45,407 nt of DNA. Origin: Pseudomonadota bacterium. GTDB taxonomy: Bacteria > Pseudomonadota > Alphaproteobacteria > Acetobacterales > Acetobacteraceae. Below, one piece after another: positions 27,110 to 36,683 of this stretch. Every line of letters starts with the position of its first letter. The first letter of the stretch is position 1. The notes beneath the pieces were generated by a model that worked only from the letters and a program-made list of their open reading frames with translations, ran no database searches and was not told where the DNA came from. The DNA lies in the NCBI GenBank assembly GCA_021805565.1, contig JAJZFA010000032.1, positions 1 to 45,407 on the forward strand. Direction: 5' to 3'. The position numbers were made by a program, and so were the translations under genes.

Positions 27110-30100
27110 ATGACGCGGAACGTTCTGCCTGCCTATCTCGATGAAATAGCGCGCATCCGCGCTACCCGCGCCGGCACGGGCGAAATCAGCTATTACGGTG
27201 CTTTGGCAGGCGCCTTGAACGCGGTGGGCGAGACGCTGCGGCCCCGCGTGTTCTGCGTGCCGAACCTGCGCAACCGGGGCGCCGGCTTCCCCGACATGGG
27301 CCTGTTCACCTCCACCGGCCCCCATGCCCCGGACGTATGGCCGGATGGTCGCCCACCCGATCGTGGCGCGATCGAAGTGGACGACATCCCCGCCGATCTG
27401 TCCGTCAAACGCAACAGCGAACAGGTGTCTCGCTATCTGGCCGCCTATGGCCTCGTCCTGGTCACCAACTACCGCGACTTCGTGCTGCTCGGCCGCGACG
27501 CGGCGGGCCGGCCGGAAGAGCGGGAGCGTTTCAGTTTCGGCTGCCCTGACGCGGAAACATTCTTCGCGCTTGCCCGCAACGCACGCCGGCCTGCCGGACT
27601 GGCGTCCCGCTTTACCGAATTCCTGGAACGAACCCTGCTGCACCAGGCACCGCTGGCGCGGCCCGAGGATGTGGCCTTCTTCCTCGCGTCCTACGCCCGC
27701 GACGCCCTGGCACGGGTCGAGGAACAAGCCAGCCTGCCCGCCTTCGCCGAACTCCGCACCGCCTTGCAGGAAGCCCTCGGTCTGCAATTCGACGGCCCCA
27801 AGGGGGAGCATCTGTTCCGCAGCACCCTGATACAGACACTGTTCTACGGCCTGTTCAGCGCCTGGGTGGAAGTGGCGCGAGAGGGCGGCGTGTTCGACTG
27901 GCGCGCGGCGGGCTGGAGCCTGCATGTGCCCTTCGTCGATACGCTGTTCCAGCGCATCGCCACGCCGCAATCGCTCAAGCCGCTGGGATTGGAAGAACCG
28001 TTGTCATGGGCATCGGCGGCACTCAACCGGGTGGACCGGGATGCGTTCTTCGCCCGCTTCGTCGAGGCAGATGCCGTACGTTACTTTTACGAACCGTTCC
28101 TGGCGGCGTTCGATCCGGAGCTGCGCAAACAGATGGGCGTCTGGTACACGCCGCGCGAAATCGTTCGCTATATGGTGGAACGGGTCGATCGCGTGCTGCG
28201 AACCGAACTTGGCGTGGCGGACGGGCTGGCCGATCCGTCGGTGTGGGTACTCGATCCCTGCTGCGGCACCGGCGCTTATCTGGTGGAGGTGCTGGACCGC
28301 ATCGCCCGCACCCTGCGCGAAAAGGGCGAGGACGCACTGGTGGCCGAGGACCTGAAGCAGGCGGCGATGACGCGGGTGGCGGGTTTCGAGATCATGCCCG
28401 CGCCGTACGTGATCGCGCACTGGCAAGTGGGTCACGTGCTGCGCGCGGCGGGCCTGCCGCTGCGCAACGATGAGCGGGCGGCAGTGTACCTGACCAACGC
28501 GCTGACCGGCTGGGCGGCGCCCACGGAAGCCGAGGCTCCCGGCGCGACACAGCGCGGCTTGCGCTTGACTTTTCCGCCGCTGGCCGATGAGCGCGACGGG
28601 GCTGCGAGGGTGAAGCGCGAGCGGCCGATCCTGGTGGTGCTGGGCAACCCGCCGTACAACGCCTTCGCCGGAACGTCTCCGGCCGAGGAAGCGGGACTGG
28701 TCGAGCCCTACAAGGAGGGCTTGCAAAAAGAATGGGGTATCCGGAAGTTCAATCTGGACGATCTCTATGTGCGGTTCTTCCGCATCGCGGAACGACGGAT
28801 CGCGGAGGGAACCGGGCATGGCGTGGTCTGTTTCATTAGCAATCATTCTTGGCTGTCGTTTCCGTCCTATGTGGTCATGCGAAAGAGGCTTCTTGGCGAA
28901 TTCGAGCGAATTTGGATAGACAACCTGAATGGATCCAAATTTGAAACTGGCAAAGTAGCTCCTGACGGCAGTCCGGATCCCTCAATGTTCAGCACTGAAG
29001 CGAACCGTGAGGGCATACAGGTTGGCACCGCCATCGCGTTGGCGGTTAAACGGCGGGATGGCGTGAAACAACAGATTTTTTATCGCGACTTATGGGGCGC
29101 GGAAAAGCGCCACGCACTGCTGGTCAGCCTGAAAGTCGCCGATTTTGACAGCCAATATGCGAATGCGACGCCAGCAATTGCCAACCGATTTTCCGTGAGA
29201 CCAGTGGCTGTTTCCGTACAATACACAACCTGGCCGCGCCTGCTTCAGTTAGCTGCCCGAAATGCAATTCCCGGACTCCAGGAGATGCGGCGGGACACAT
29301 TGATCGACAGCGATAGAGATGTGCTCGCAAAACGAATGCGGCGTTACTTCGACCCGACTGTGCCACTGTCGGTCTTGCAAGAGGAGAGCTGCGGTCCGGT
29401 GGAAAACATGGCTGAATTTAATGCGGAAAAATCTCGGGAGGCGATCCTGCGTGACGAAGTCTTTGAGGACAACAAAATACGGCGCTATTCCCGGCGTCCG
29501 TTCGAGAACGGATGGTGTTACTTCGTCCGTACGCGCCCAATTTGGAACCGCGCCCGACCAGAGCTTGAGGCGCTCATCGGCAATGATAATCCAGCAATTG
29601 TGAGTCGGGCGTACCGGGAGCGGCCAAACGAGGGTCCTCACATTCTCCCGACGCGGGCATTGATGGACTATCATATGTTGCGCCCCAACTGCTCGGCTAT
29701 TACGTTCTTTCATGAGGACCGCCGAGCCAACCTCTCCCTCGCCGCCCGTGCCTGGCTCGCCGCCCTCTGGCTCCCCGACCCGGACACGGACAAAACGATA
29801 GCCGTCCTCCCCTGGCACCACGCGCTTGCCATCGGCTACGCCCCCGCCTGGCTGTCTGAAAATACCGACGGCATCCGTCAGGACTGGCCGCGAATCCCCC
29901 TGCCCGACACCGCCACCCTGCTGCATGCATCCGCCGCACTCGGCGCACGGGTCGCCGCCCTGCTCGATCCAGATACGCTGGTACCCGGCGTGACGGAGGG
30001 CACATGCCACCCAGCGCTCGCCACCATAGCCGTCCCAGCCAAACGCGGCGGCGGGCCGATGACCGAGCCAGATCGCTCGGTCACGGCCGGCTGGGGCCAT

Positions 30101-30493
30101 GCCGGCAAAGGCGGTGCGGTGATGCCCGGCCGTGGCCGCGCGACTGAACGCGAGTACAAACCATCCGAATCCGCCGCCGCCTCGCAGGCCGCGCTGCTCG
30201 GCCCCCGCACCAGGGATATCTACCTCAACGACGATGCCTTTTGGCAAAACATTCCCGATTCGGTCTGGAATTTCACCATCGGCGGCTACCAGGTGCTCAA
30301 AAAATTCCTTTCTTACAGGGAACGTCCTCTGCTCGGCCGAGCGCTGACAGTAGCAGAAATTCGTTATGTCCGGGATGTGGCCCGGCGGCTGGCCGCGCTG
30401 CGGCTGATGGCGCCGGACCTGGACGCCAACTATCGCGCGTGCGCCGCCGCCCACCGGCCCCTCCCGGAGGTCCCGCCGCCCCCAGCAGCCTAG
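27110..30493 (+). CDS. Type ISP-like restriction-modification enzyme / N6-adenine methylase
   Basis: 1127-aa protein. Residues 40-130 look like a PD-(D/E)xK nuclease relic (D62 in GFPDMGLF, E89-V-D91 where ExK is expected), then a helical region. The adenine-methylase core follows: motif I at 382 (DPCCGTGAYLVEV) and catalytic motif IV NPPY at 513-516. After that come a target-recognition domain and a C-terminal segment typical of type ISP proteins (VWNFTIGGYQVLKKFLSYRE). It lacks the helicase of full-length type ISP enzymes. DNA from about 28840 to 29720 is visibly AT-richer than the flanks. It is therefore likely an N6-adenine methylase with doubtful cutting activity. Confidence 0.85.
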   Translation: MTRNVLPAYLDEIARIRATRAGTGEISYYGALAGALNAVGETLRPRVFCVPNLRNRGAGFPDMGLFTSTGPHAPDVWPDGRPPDRGAIEVDDIPADLSVKRNSEQVSRYLAAYGLVLVTNYRDFVLLGRDAAGRPEERERFSFGCPDAETFFALARNARRPAGLASRFTEFLERTLLHQAPLARPEDVAFFLASYARDALARVEEQASLPAFAELRTALQEALGLQFDGPKGEHLFRSTLIQTLFYGLFSAWVEVAREGGVFDWRAAGWSLHVPFVDTLFQRIATPQSLKPLGLEEPLSWASAALNRVDRDAFFARFVEADAVRYFYEPFLAAFDPELRKQMGVWYTPREIVRYMVERVDRVLRTELGVADGLADPSVWVLDPCCGTGAYLVEVLDRIARTLREKGEDALVAEDLKQAAMTRVAGFEIMPAPYVIAHWQVGHVLRAAGLPLRNDERAAVYLTNALTGWAAPTEAEAPGATQRGLRLTFPPLADERDGAARVKRERPILVVLGNPPYNAFAGTSPAEEAGLVEPYKEGLQKEWGIRKFNLDDLYVRFFRIAERRIAEGTGHGVVCFISNHSWLSFPSYVVMRKRLLGEFERIWIDNLNGSKFETGKVAPDGSPDPSMFSTEANREGIQVGTAIALAVKRRDGVKQQIFYRDLWGAEKRHALLVSLKVADFDSQYANATPAIANRFSVRPVAVSVQYTTWPRLLQLAARNAIPGLQEMRRDTLIDSDRDVLAKRMRRYFDPTVPLSVLQEESCGPVENMAEFNAEKSREAILRDEVFEDNKIRRYSRRPFENGWCYFVRTRPIWNRARPELEALIGNDNPAIVSRAYRERPNEGPHILPTRALMDYHMLRPNCSAITFFHEDRRANLSLAARAWLAALWLPDPDTDKTIAVLPWHHALAIGYAPAWLSENTDGIRQDWPRIPLPDTATLLHASAALGARVAALLDPDTLVPGVTEGTCHPALATIAVPAKRGGGPMTEPDRSVTAGWGHAGKGGAVMPGRGRATEREYKPSESAAASQAALLGPRTRDIYLNDDAFWQNIPDSVWNFTIGGYQVLKKFLSYRERPLLGRALTVAEIRYVRDVARRLAALRLMAPDLDANYRACAAAHRPLPEVPPPPAA

Positions 30494-31188
30494 CCGGCCA
30501 TCCGCAACCGGTAGCCGACGCCCGTCTCCGTCAGAATATGGACCGGCCGCTCGGGGTCGGCCTCGATCTTCTGCCGAACGGCCCGCACGTAAATACGCAG
30601 GTATTGCACGTCGGTATCGGTGCCCCAGACTTCGCGCAAAATCATCTTATGCGTCAGCACTTTCCCGGCGTGCTGCACCAGCAGGCGCAGCACGCCGTAT
30701 TCGCGCGGCGAGAATTTCACCTCCGCGCCGCGCACGGTCACGACCCGCCGCACCAGATCGACCGTCAGGTCGCCGCTGCGGAAAACCGGCAGTTCGCCCT
30801 CCCGCTGCAACCGGTGTCGCTGCGCCGCGCGGATGCGGGCCAGAAGCTCGTCGATGCCGAAAGGCTTGGTAACGAAATCGTCGGCGCCGCGGTCCAGCGC
30901 ATCCACTTTCGCGGCTTCGTCATCGCGGCTGGACAGCACGATGATCGGCACCGCGGACCCGGCGGCCCTGATGCGATCGATGACCTCCGTCCCGTCGATA
31001 TCGGGCAGGCCCAGGTCCAAAACGATCAGGTCGGCCGCGTTGCGTCTGGCGCAGTCGATCGCCGGCAGGCCTTCCGCCAGTTCGCTGACGATATAGCCCT
31101 GGCTGGACAGGCCGGCGCGCAGGAAGCGGCGGATCGCCGGTTCGTCATCGACCACCAGAACCCGCAGCGGGCCGGTTCCGGCGGTCAT
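30490..31188 (-). CDS. kdpE: KdpE response regulator
   Basis: 232-codon OmpR/PhoB-type response regulator. Receiver: acidic pair in VLVVDDEPAIRR, phospho-acceptor aspartate in LIVLDLGLPDIDG, lysine in FVTKPFG. C-terminal winged helix: KFSPREYGVLRLLVQHAGKV and HKMILREVWG, ending TGVGYRLRM. It activates kdp transcription when phosphorylated by KdpD at low potassium. Its start overlaps the kdpD stop (ATGA). Its stop codon shares the palindromic bases CTAG with the stop of the convergent methylase gene. Confidence 0.95.
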   Translation of the reverse strand: MTAGTGPLRVLVVDDEPAIRRFLRAGLSSQGYIVSELAEGLPAIDCARRNAADLIVLDLGLPDIDGTEVIDRIRAAGSAVPIIVLSSRDDEAAKVDALDRGADDFVTKPFGIDELLARIRAAQRHRLQREGELPVFRSGDLTVDLVRRVVTVRGAEVKFSPREYGVLRLLVQHAGKVLTHKMILREVWGTDTDVQYLRIYVRAVRQKIEADPERPVHILTETGVGYRLRMAG

Positions 31189-33893
31189 GGCATCGTTTCC
31201 GGTTCGGGGATCAGGGTGTTGACCGGAACCGGCAGCGCGATCGCGAACAGCGCCCCCCGCCGGTCCGGCCGGTTGCGGGCGGTAATCGTTCCGCCCATTG
31301 CTTCGACGAATCCGCGGCAGATCGCAAGGCCCAGTCCGGTCCCGGCCCGCCGCCGATCGGCAACGCCCGACCGGTAGAATTTCTCGAAAATACGCTCCAG
31401 ATCGGCGTCCGGAATCCCCTCGCCCTCATCGATGACGCGCAACACGACGGTATCGTCCTGTTGGCGGCCCTGAAGCACGATCGTACTACCGGGCGGAGCA
31501 TGCTTGGCGGCGTTGTCCAGCAGATTGAACAGCACTTGTTCGAACAGCACCATGTCCAGCGCCAGCAGCGGCAAGTCGGGGGCCAGATCGACCTCGATCC
31601 GGTGTTCGGCCAGGATGTGCGACGCGCGCCGCAGCGCCGCGCCGGTCACGTCGGACAGATCGTTCAGCCCATCGCGCGGTTTCAGCGCGCCGGATTCCAG
31701 GCGAGTCATGTCCAGCAGGTTGCCGATGAAACGATTCAACCGGCCGGCTTCCTCGATGATCGTGCCGAGTAACGACTCCTTGGTGTCCGTGTCCAGAATG
31801 GCGTCCTGCGACTGAAGGCTGGTGGCGGACCCCAGGATCGACGCCAGCGGGGTACGCAGATCGTGGGAGATGGAGGTCAGCAGAGCGGCGCGCAGACGGT
31901 CGGTTTCCACCTGAAGCCGCACCGCGTGCAGGTCGCGGGCGAGATTGACCCGCTCGATGGCCAGCGCCGCCTGATCCGCCAGCGCGTCCAGCAGGCGCTG
32001 CTGATCCGGGGTGAGCAACGGGCCGGGTTCGTCGCGGATGATGCCGGCCACGCCCAGCGGGCCGCGCCCGGTGCGCAGCGGCTGGAACAGCCATTTGCCG
32101 CCCGGCAGGGTATCCGACCCACGGCCGGCGATGCGGTTCTTTTCCCAGCACCATTTGGCGGCGGCGAGGTCGGCGTCGTCCAGCATGTCTTCCGGTGGGA
32201 AGCCCGCGCGTACCGCAAGGGTTCCTTCCTCGGGCAGCAGCAGAACAACGCGGACCCGTAGCATCAACGCAATCTGGTGTGCGGTCGCCCAAAGCAGATC
32301 GTCCAGGGTGACGGCCACGGCCAGTTTGCGACTGAACTGGTATAAATCGTCTGTCTGGCGGGCACGCAACCGGGCCGACAAGGCCTGACCGCGCACGCGG
32401 GCCGCCAGGTTGCTGGCGATGATGGCGACCACCAGGAAGAAGAACAGTGCAACGACGTTTTCCGGGTCGGCGATCGTGAAGGTGTAAATCGGCGGCAGAA
32501 AGAAAAAATTATACGCCAGCATCGCGGCGAAACAGGCCAGCAGCGACGGGCCGAGGCCATACAGCACGGCGCCTACCAGGATCGCCGTCAGATACACCAG
32601 CGCGACGTTGGTGATGCCCAGCCATGCGTGCAGGGCCATCGCGACAGGCGTCGCGACCCCGGCCAGCAATGTGGCAATGGCAAAGGGTTTTGCATCGAAC
32701 GGCGGCTTTGCCGCCGGAACCCGAACCGAACCGGCATCGCCGGGCTTTTCGGCCGGGGCCTCGATCACGTGGATGTCGATGCCGCCCGCCCGCGCGATCA
32801 GGCGCTGGGTGATCGACCCGGACAGAAATTGCCGCCAGCCCGCCCGGCCCGACTTGCCGACGATCAGATGCGTGACGTTGTTGGCCCGCGCATACTCGAT
32901 AACGGTGCCGGCCACGTCCTGGCCGGGAAGCAAAACCGGTTCGCCGCCAAGCCTTTGCGCCAGCCGCAGCGCCGCCACCACGCTGTCCTGGTCCGCCGCC
33001 GTGGTGCGCGATGTGCCGGTGGTTTCGACGTTAATGGCCGTCCAGGGTGCGCGCAGCCGGTCCGCGAGGCGCTTGGCGTGGCGCACCGTGGCGGTGGCCT
33101 TCGGGCCGCCCTGGATGCAGACCAAAACGCGGTCGCCGGCCGGCCAGGGGCCTTCGATGGCGTGACTGCGCATGTAATCGACCATCTGGTTATCGACACG
33201 CTGAGCGGTGCGGCGCAGCGCCAGTTCCCGCAGCGCCGTCAGATTGCCAGGGGCGAAATAATGGCGCACCGCGCGTTCGGCCTGGGCCGGCACATATACC
33301 TTGCCGTCCTTCAGGCGCTGGATCAGGTCGTCCGGCGTCAGGTCGATCAATTCGATGTCGTCGGCGCGCTCGATCACCGAATCCGGCACGGTTTCCCGCA
33401 CGCGGATGCGGGTGATGCGCGCCACCACGTCGTTCAGGCTTTCGACATGCTGGATGTTCAGCGTTGTATAGACATCGATCCCGGCGGCGAGCAGTTCCTC
33501 CACGTCCATATACCGCTTTGGATGGCGGCTGCCAGGAACGTTGGTGTGCGCCAGTTCATCGACCAGGACCAGGGCCGGCTTGCGGGCCAGGATAGCGTCC
33601 AGGTCCATTTCGGTCATGGTCCGGTCGCGGTAGGCGATCGACCGGCGCGCAATGGTTTCCAGACCGGCGATCAGCGCCTCGGTTTCGCGCCGTCCGTGGG
33701 TTTCGGCGACGCCGATGACAACATCGGTGTTTTCCCGCCGCCGGGTTTGCGCGGAGGACAGCATTTCATAAGTTTTGCCGACGCCCGGCGCGGCGCCGAG
33801 GAAGATTTTCAGCCGGCCCCTGCCGGATTTCTCCGCCTCCCGCAGCAAGGCGTCAGGCGACGGCCGACGGTGCGTTTGCGTGGTTTCGCCCAT
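31185..33893 (-). CDS. kdpD: KdpD sensor histidine kinase
   Basis: 902-aa potassium-sensing kinase of normal length. In order: KdpD N-terminal domain with Walker A (FLGAAPGVGKTYEML), a universal-stress-like domain (VLVCIQGGPKATATVRHAKR), four membrane helices (DUF4118, about 410-510), a GAF-like region, then the histidine box TSISHDLRTPLASILGS and ATPase motifs (NLLDNAAKHAPPGS, GTGLGLAICRG). It responds to potassium limitation and turgor and phosphorylates KdpE. It lies 29 bases after kdpC in the same operon. Confidence 0.97.
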   Translation of the reverse strand: MGETTQTHRRPSPDALLREAEKSGRGRLKIFLGAAPGVGKTYEMLSSAQTRRRENTDVVIGVAETHGRRETEALIAGLETIARRSIAYRDRTMTEMDLDAILARKPALVLVDELAHTNVPGSRHPKRYMDVEELLAAGIDVYTTLNIQHVESLNDVVARITRIRVRETVPDSVIERADDIELIDLTPDDLIQRLKDGKVYVPAQAERAVRHYFAPGNLTALRELALRRTAQRVDNQMVDYMRSHAIEGPWPAGDRVLVCIQGGPKATATVRHAKRLADRLRAPWTAINVETTGTSRTTAADQDSVVAALRLAQRLGGEPVLLPGQDVAGTVIEYARANNVTHLIVGKSGRAGWRQFLSGSITQRLIARAGGIDIHVIEAPAEKPGDAGSVRVPAAKPPFDAKPFAIATLLAGVATPVAMALHAWLGITNVALVYLTAILVGAVLYGLGPSLLACFAAMLAYNFFFLPPIYTFTIADPENVVALFFFLVVAIIASNLAARVRGQALSARLRARQTDDLYQFSRKLAVAVTLDDLLWATAHQIALMLRVRVVLLLPEEGTLAVRAGFPPEDMLDDADLAAAKWCWEKNRIAGRGSDTLPGGKWLFQPLRTGRGPLGVAGIIRDEPGPLLTPDQQRLLDALADQAALAIERVNLARDLHAVRLQVETDRLRAALLTSISHDLRTPLASILGSATSLQSQDAILDTDTKESLLGTIIEEAGRLNRFIGNLLDMTRLESGALKPRDGLNDLSDVTGAALRRASHILAEHRIEVDLAPDLPLLALDMVLFEQVLFNLLDNAAKHAPPGSTIVLQGRQQDDTVVLRVIDEGEGIPDADLERIFEKFYRSGVADRRRAGTGLGLAICRGFVEAMGGTITARNRPDRRGALFAIALPVPVNTLIPEPETMP

Positions 33894-33922
33894 TCACCTG
33901 TCCGTTTCCGCGCCGGCCCAAA

Positions 33923-34528
33923 TCAGGAATGCCCAGCGGAGTCCAGTGCCAGATTCAACTCTAGCACATTCACATGCGGTTCGCCGATAAGCCCCGCCAG
34001 CCGGCCGGTCACGTGCGCGCGCACCAGTTGGGCCACCGCTTCTTCCGGCATGTGGCGGGCCCTGGCAATGCGCGGCACCTGAAACAGCGCGGCGGCCGGG
34101 GAGATATCCGGGTCCAGCCCGCTGGCGGATGTTGTCACCAGATCCATGGGAACCGGGACGCCAGGGTTTTCGGCGGCGAGTTTGGCGGCATCGGCGCCAA
34201 TGCGATCGACCAGGGCCTTGGAGGTCGGTCCAAGGTTGGACCCGCCGGAGTTGGCGGCGTTGTAGGGCGCGGCGATAGTTTTCGTGGCGTCGTTCGGATC
34301 GGTATCGGTGGTGGCCGACGGGCGCGGGTGGAAATAGGTCTCGCCGCCGAAATTCTGGCCGATCAGGGCGGACCCGACGATCTTGCCATCGCGGTGAATC
34401 AGGCTGCCATTGGCCTGATAGGGAAAGATCGCCTGGGCGATGCCGGCGATCGCCAGGGGATAAACAAGGCCCGTCAGGATCGTCATGCAGACGATCATGA
34501 CGATGGCGGGGCGGATTTGATTAAGCAT
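33923..34528 (-). CDS. kdpC: Potassium-transporting ATPase subunit C
   Basis: 201-aa KdpC. One N-terminal membrane helix ([20 protein letters not shown]) is followed by the periplasmic domain with [19 protein letters not shown] and the conserved [13 protein letters not shown], then [12 protein letters not shown]. KdpC is the inner-membrane chaperone-like subunit that stabilises ATP binding by KdpB. It lies 63 bases after kdpB. Confidence 0.97.
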   Translation of the reverse strand: MLNQIRPAIVMIVCMTILTGLVYPLAIAGIAQAIFPYQANGSLIHRDGKIVGSALIGQNFGGETYFHPRPSATTDTDPNDATKTIAAPYNAANSGGSNLGPTSKALVDRIGADAAKLAAENPGVPVPMDLVTTSASGLDPDISPAAALFQVPRIARARHMPEEAVAQLVRAHVTGRLAGLIGEPHVNVLELNLALDSAGHS

Positions 34529-34591
34529 TGTCGGTGTGTCCTAAACGGAAAAGACAATCGTCGGGCGTTTGTGCCGTGCGCGAAGGGACGA

Positions 34592-36673
34592 TCATGCCAG
34601 CCCCATCGCGTTCACCGCCAGATCGATCAGTTTGATGCCCACGAACGGGGCGACGATCCCGCCCAGTCCATAGATCAGCAAGTTTCGGCGCAGCAGCGCG
34701 GCGGCGCCGATCGGGCGGTAGGGGATGCCTTTCAGCGCCAGCGGGATCAGCGCGACGATGATCAGCGCGTTGAAGATAATCGCCGACAGGATGGCACTTT
34801 GCGGGCTTGCCAGATGCATCGCGTTCAGCGCCCCGAGTTGGGGATAGAACGCGATGAACATGGCGGGGATCATCGCGAAATATTTCGCGACATCGTTGGC
34901 GATCGAGAACGTGGTCAGCGCGCCGCGGGTCATCAGCAACTGTTTGCCGATCTCCACGATCTCGATCAGCTTGGTCGGGTCGCTGTCGAGATCGACCATG
35001 TTGCCGGCCTCCCTTGCTGCCATGGTGCCGGTGTTCATGGCGACACCGACATCGGCCTGGGCGAGGGCGGGGGCGTCGTTGGTGCCGTCGCCGCACATGG
35101 CGACCAGCTTGCCCTGCGCCTGTTCGTCGCGGATCAGTTTCAGCTTCGCTTCCGGCGTGGCCTGCGCCAGGAAGTCGTCCACACCGGCCTCGGCCGCGAT
35201 GGCGGCAGCGGTCAGCGGGTTGTCGCCGGTGATCATCACGGTGCGGATGCCCATGCGGCGCAATTCGGCAAACCGCTCGCGGATGCCGCCTTTGACGATG
35301 TCCTTCAGGTAAATCACGCCCAGCAGCTTGCCATCCTTGGCGACCGCGAGCGGGGTGCCGCCGGCCTTGGCGACTTCCTCGGATTTGGCGGTCAGTTCCT
35401 TCACCGCCGCGTCGGATCGCACCGCCGTTATCGTCCCGCCGCCGTCGGCGCGCGGGGCGGCGACCCAGTTCAGCACCGCGTCCACCGCGCCCTTACGGAT
35501 GGAAGACCGTTCGTAATCGATGCCGGACAGCCGGGTCATGGCGGAGAACGGCACGAAACGGGCGCCCATCGGCGCCATATCGCGGCCGCGGATGTCGTAT
35601 TTTTCCTTGGCCAGAACGACGATGGAGCGGCCTTCGGGGGTTTCGTCCGGCAGCGACGACAACTGCGCGGCGTCGGCCAGTTCCCGCGCGGTTACGCCGG
35701 CCAGGGGGAAGAATTCGGTTGCCTGACGGTTGCCCAAGGTGATGGTGCCGGTCTTGTCCAGCAGCAGCGTATCGACGTCGCCGGCAGCCTCCACCGCCCG
35801 GCCCGACATCGCCAGGACGTTGAAGCGCACCAGCCGGTCCATGCCGGCGATGCCGATGGCCGATAGCAGCGCGCCGATGGTGGTGGGGATCAGCGCGATG
35901 AACAGCGCGACCAGGATGACGACGGAAACCGACCCGCCGGCGTAGGACGCGAAGCTGGGGATCGACGCGACGGCGAACACGAAGATGATCGTCAGCCCCG
36001 CCAGCAAGATGTTCAGCGCGATCTCGTTCGGGGTTTTCTGCCGTTCGGCGCCTTCCACCAGCGCGATCATGCGGTCCAGGAAGGTCGATCCCTGCGCCGC
36101 GGTGATACGAACCTTGATCCAGTCGGACAGGACGCGGGTGCCCCCGGTCACGGCGGAGCGGTCGCCGCCGCTTTCGCGGATCACCGGGGCGGATTCGCCC
36201 GTGATGGCGGATTCGTCGATGGACGCGATGCCCTCGATCACCTCGCCGTCGCTGGGGATCAACTCCCCGGCGGCGACCAGAACGACGTCGTTCTGGCGAA
36301 GGTCGGGCGCGGCGACGGTTTCCACCCCGCTGGCGGTAACCCGGTTCGCCATGGTGTCGGTGCGGGCGCTGCGCAGCGACGCGGCCTGTGCCTTGCCACG
36401 CCCCTCGGCCACCGCTTCGGCGAAGTTGGCGAACAGCACGGTGATCCACAGCCAGAGGATGATCTGGAAGGTAAAGCCCAGATGGGCGCCGCCGGTTAGC
36501 AGATCGCGCAGGAAGATGACGGTGGTGAGGGCCGCGACGACCTCCACCACGAACATCACCGGGTTGCGGATCATCGCCCTGGGGTCGAGCTTCTGGAACG
36601 CCTGACCGATGGCCGGCACCAGGATGGACGGGTCCAGCAGGCTGGATTTCGCGTCGCGGGAACGGGTTTGCAT
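34592..36673 (-). CDS. kdpB: Potassium-transporting P-type ATPase subunit B
   Basis: 693-aa P-type ATPase that energises the KdpFABC pump. The phosphorylation motif is [10 protein letters not shown], the actuator TGES lies in [14 protein letters not shown], and the hinge is [18 protein letters not shown]. The SERCA-like PEGL is replaced by the Kdp-type [13 protein letters not shown]. Normal length, no disruptions. Separated by 10 bases from kdpA. Confidence 0.98.
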   Translation of the reverse strand: MQTRSRDAKSSLLDPSILVPAIGQAFQKLDPRAMIRNPVMFVVEVVAALTTVIFLRDLLTGGAHLGFTFQIILWLWITVLFANFAEAVAEGRGKAQAASLRSARTDTMANRVTASGVETVAAPDLRQNDVVLVAAGELIPSDGEVIEGIASIDESAITGESAPVIRESGGDRSAVTGGTRVLSDWIKVRITAAQGSTFLDRMIALVEGAERQKTPNEIALNILLAGLTIIFVFAVASIPSFASYAGGSVSVVILVALFIALIPTTIGALLSAIGIAGMDRLVRFNVLAMSGRAVEAAGDVDTLLLDKTGTITLGNRQATEFFPLAGVTARELADAAQLSSLPDETPEGRSIVVLAKEKYDIRGRDMAPMGARFVPFSAMTRLSGIDYERSSIRKGAVDAVLNWVAAPRADGGGTITAVRSDAAVKELTAKSEEVAKAGGTPLAVAKDGKLLGVIYLKDIVKGGIRERFAELRRMGIRTVMITGDNPLTAAAIAAEAGVDDFLAQATPEAKLKLIRDEQAQGKLVAMCGDGTNDAPALAQADVGVAMNTGTMAAREAGNMVDLDSDPTKLIEIVEIGKQLLMTRGALTTFSIANDVAKYFAMIPAMFIAFYPQLGALNAMHLASPQSAILSAIIFNALIIVALIPLALKGIPYRPIGAAALLRRNLLIYGLGGIVAPFVGIKLIDLAVNAMGLA

Positions 36674-36683
36674 GGTGGATGCC

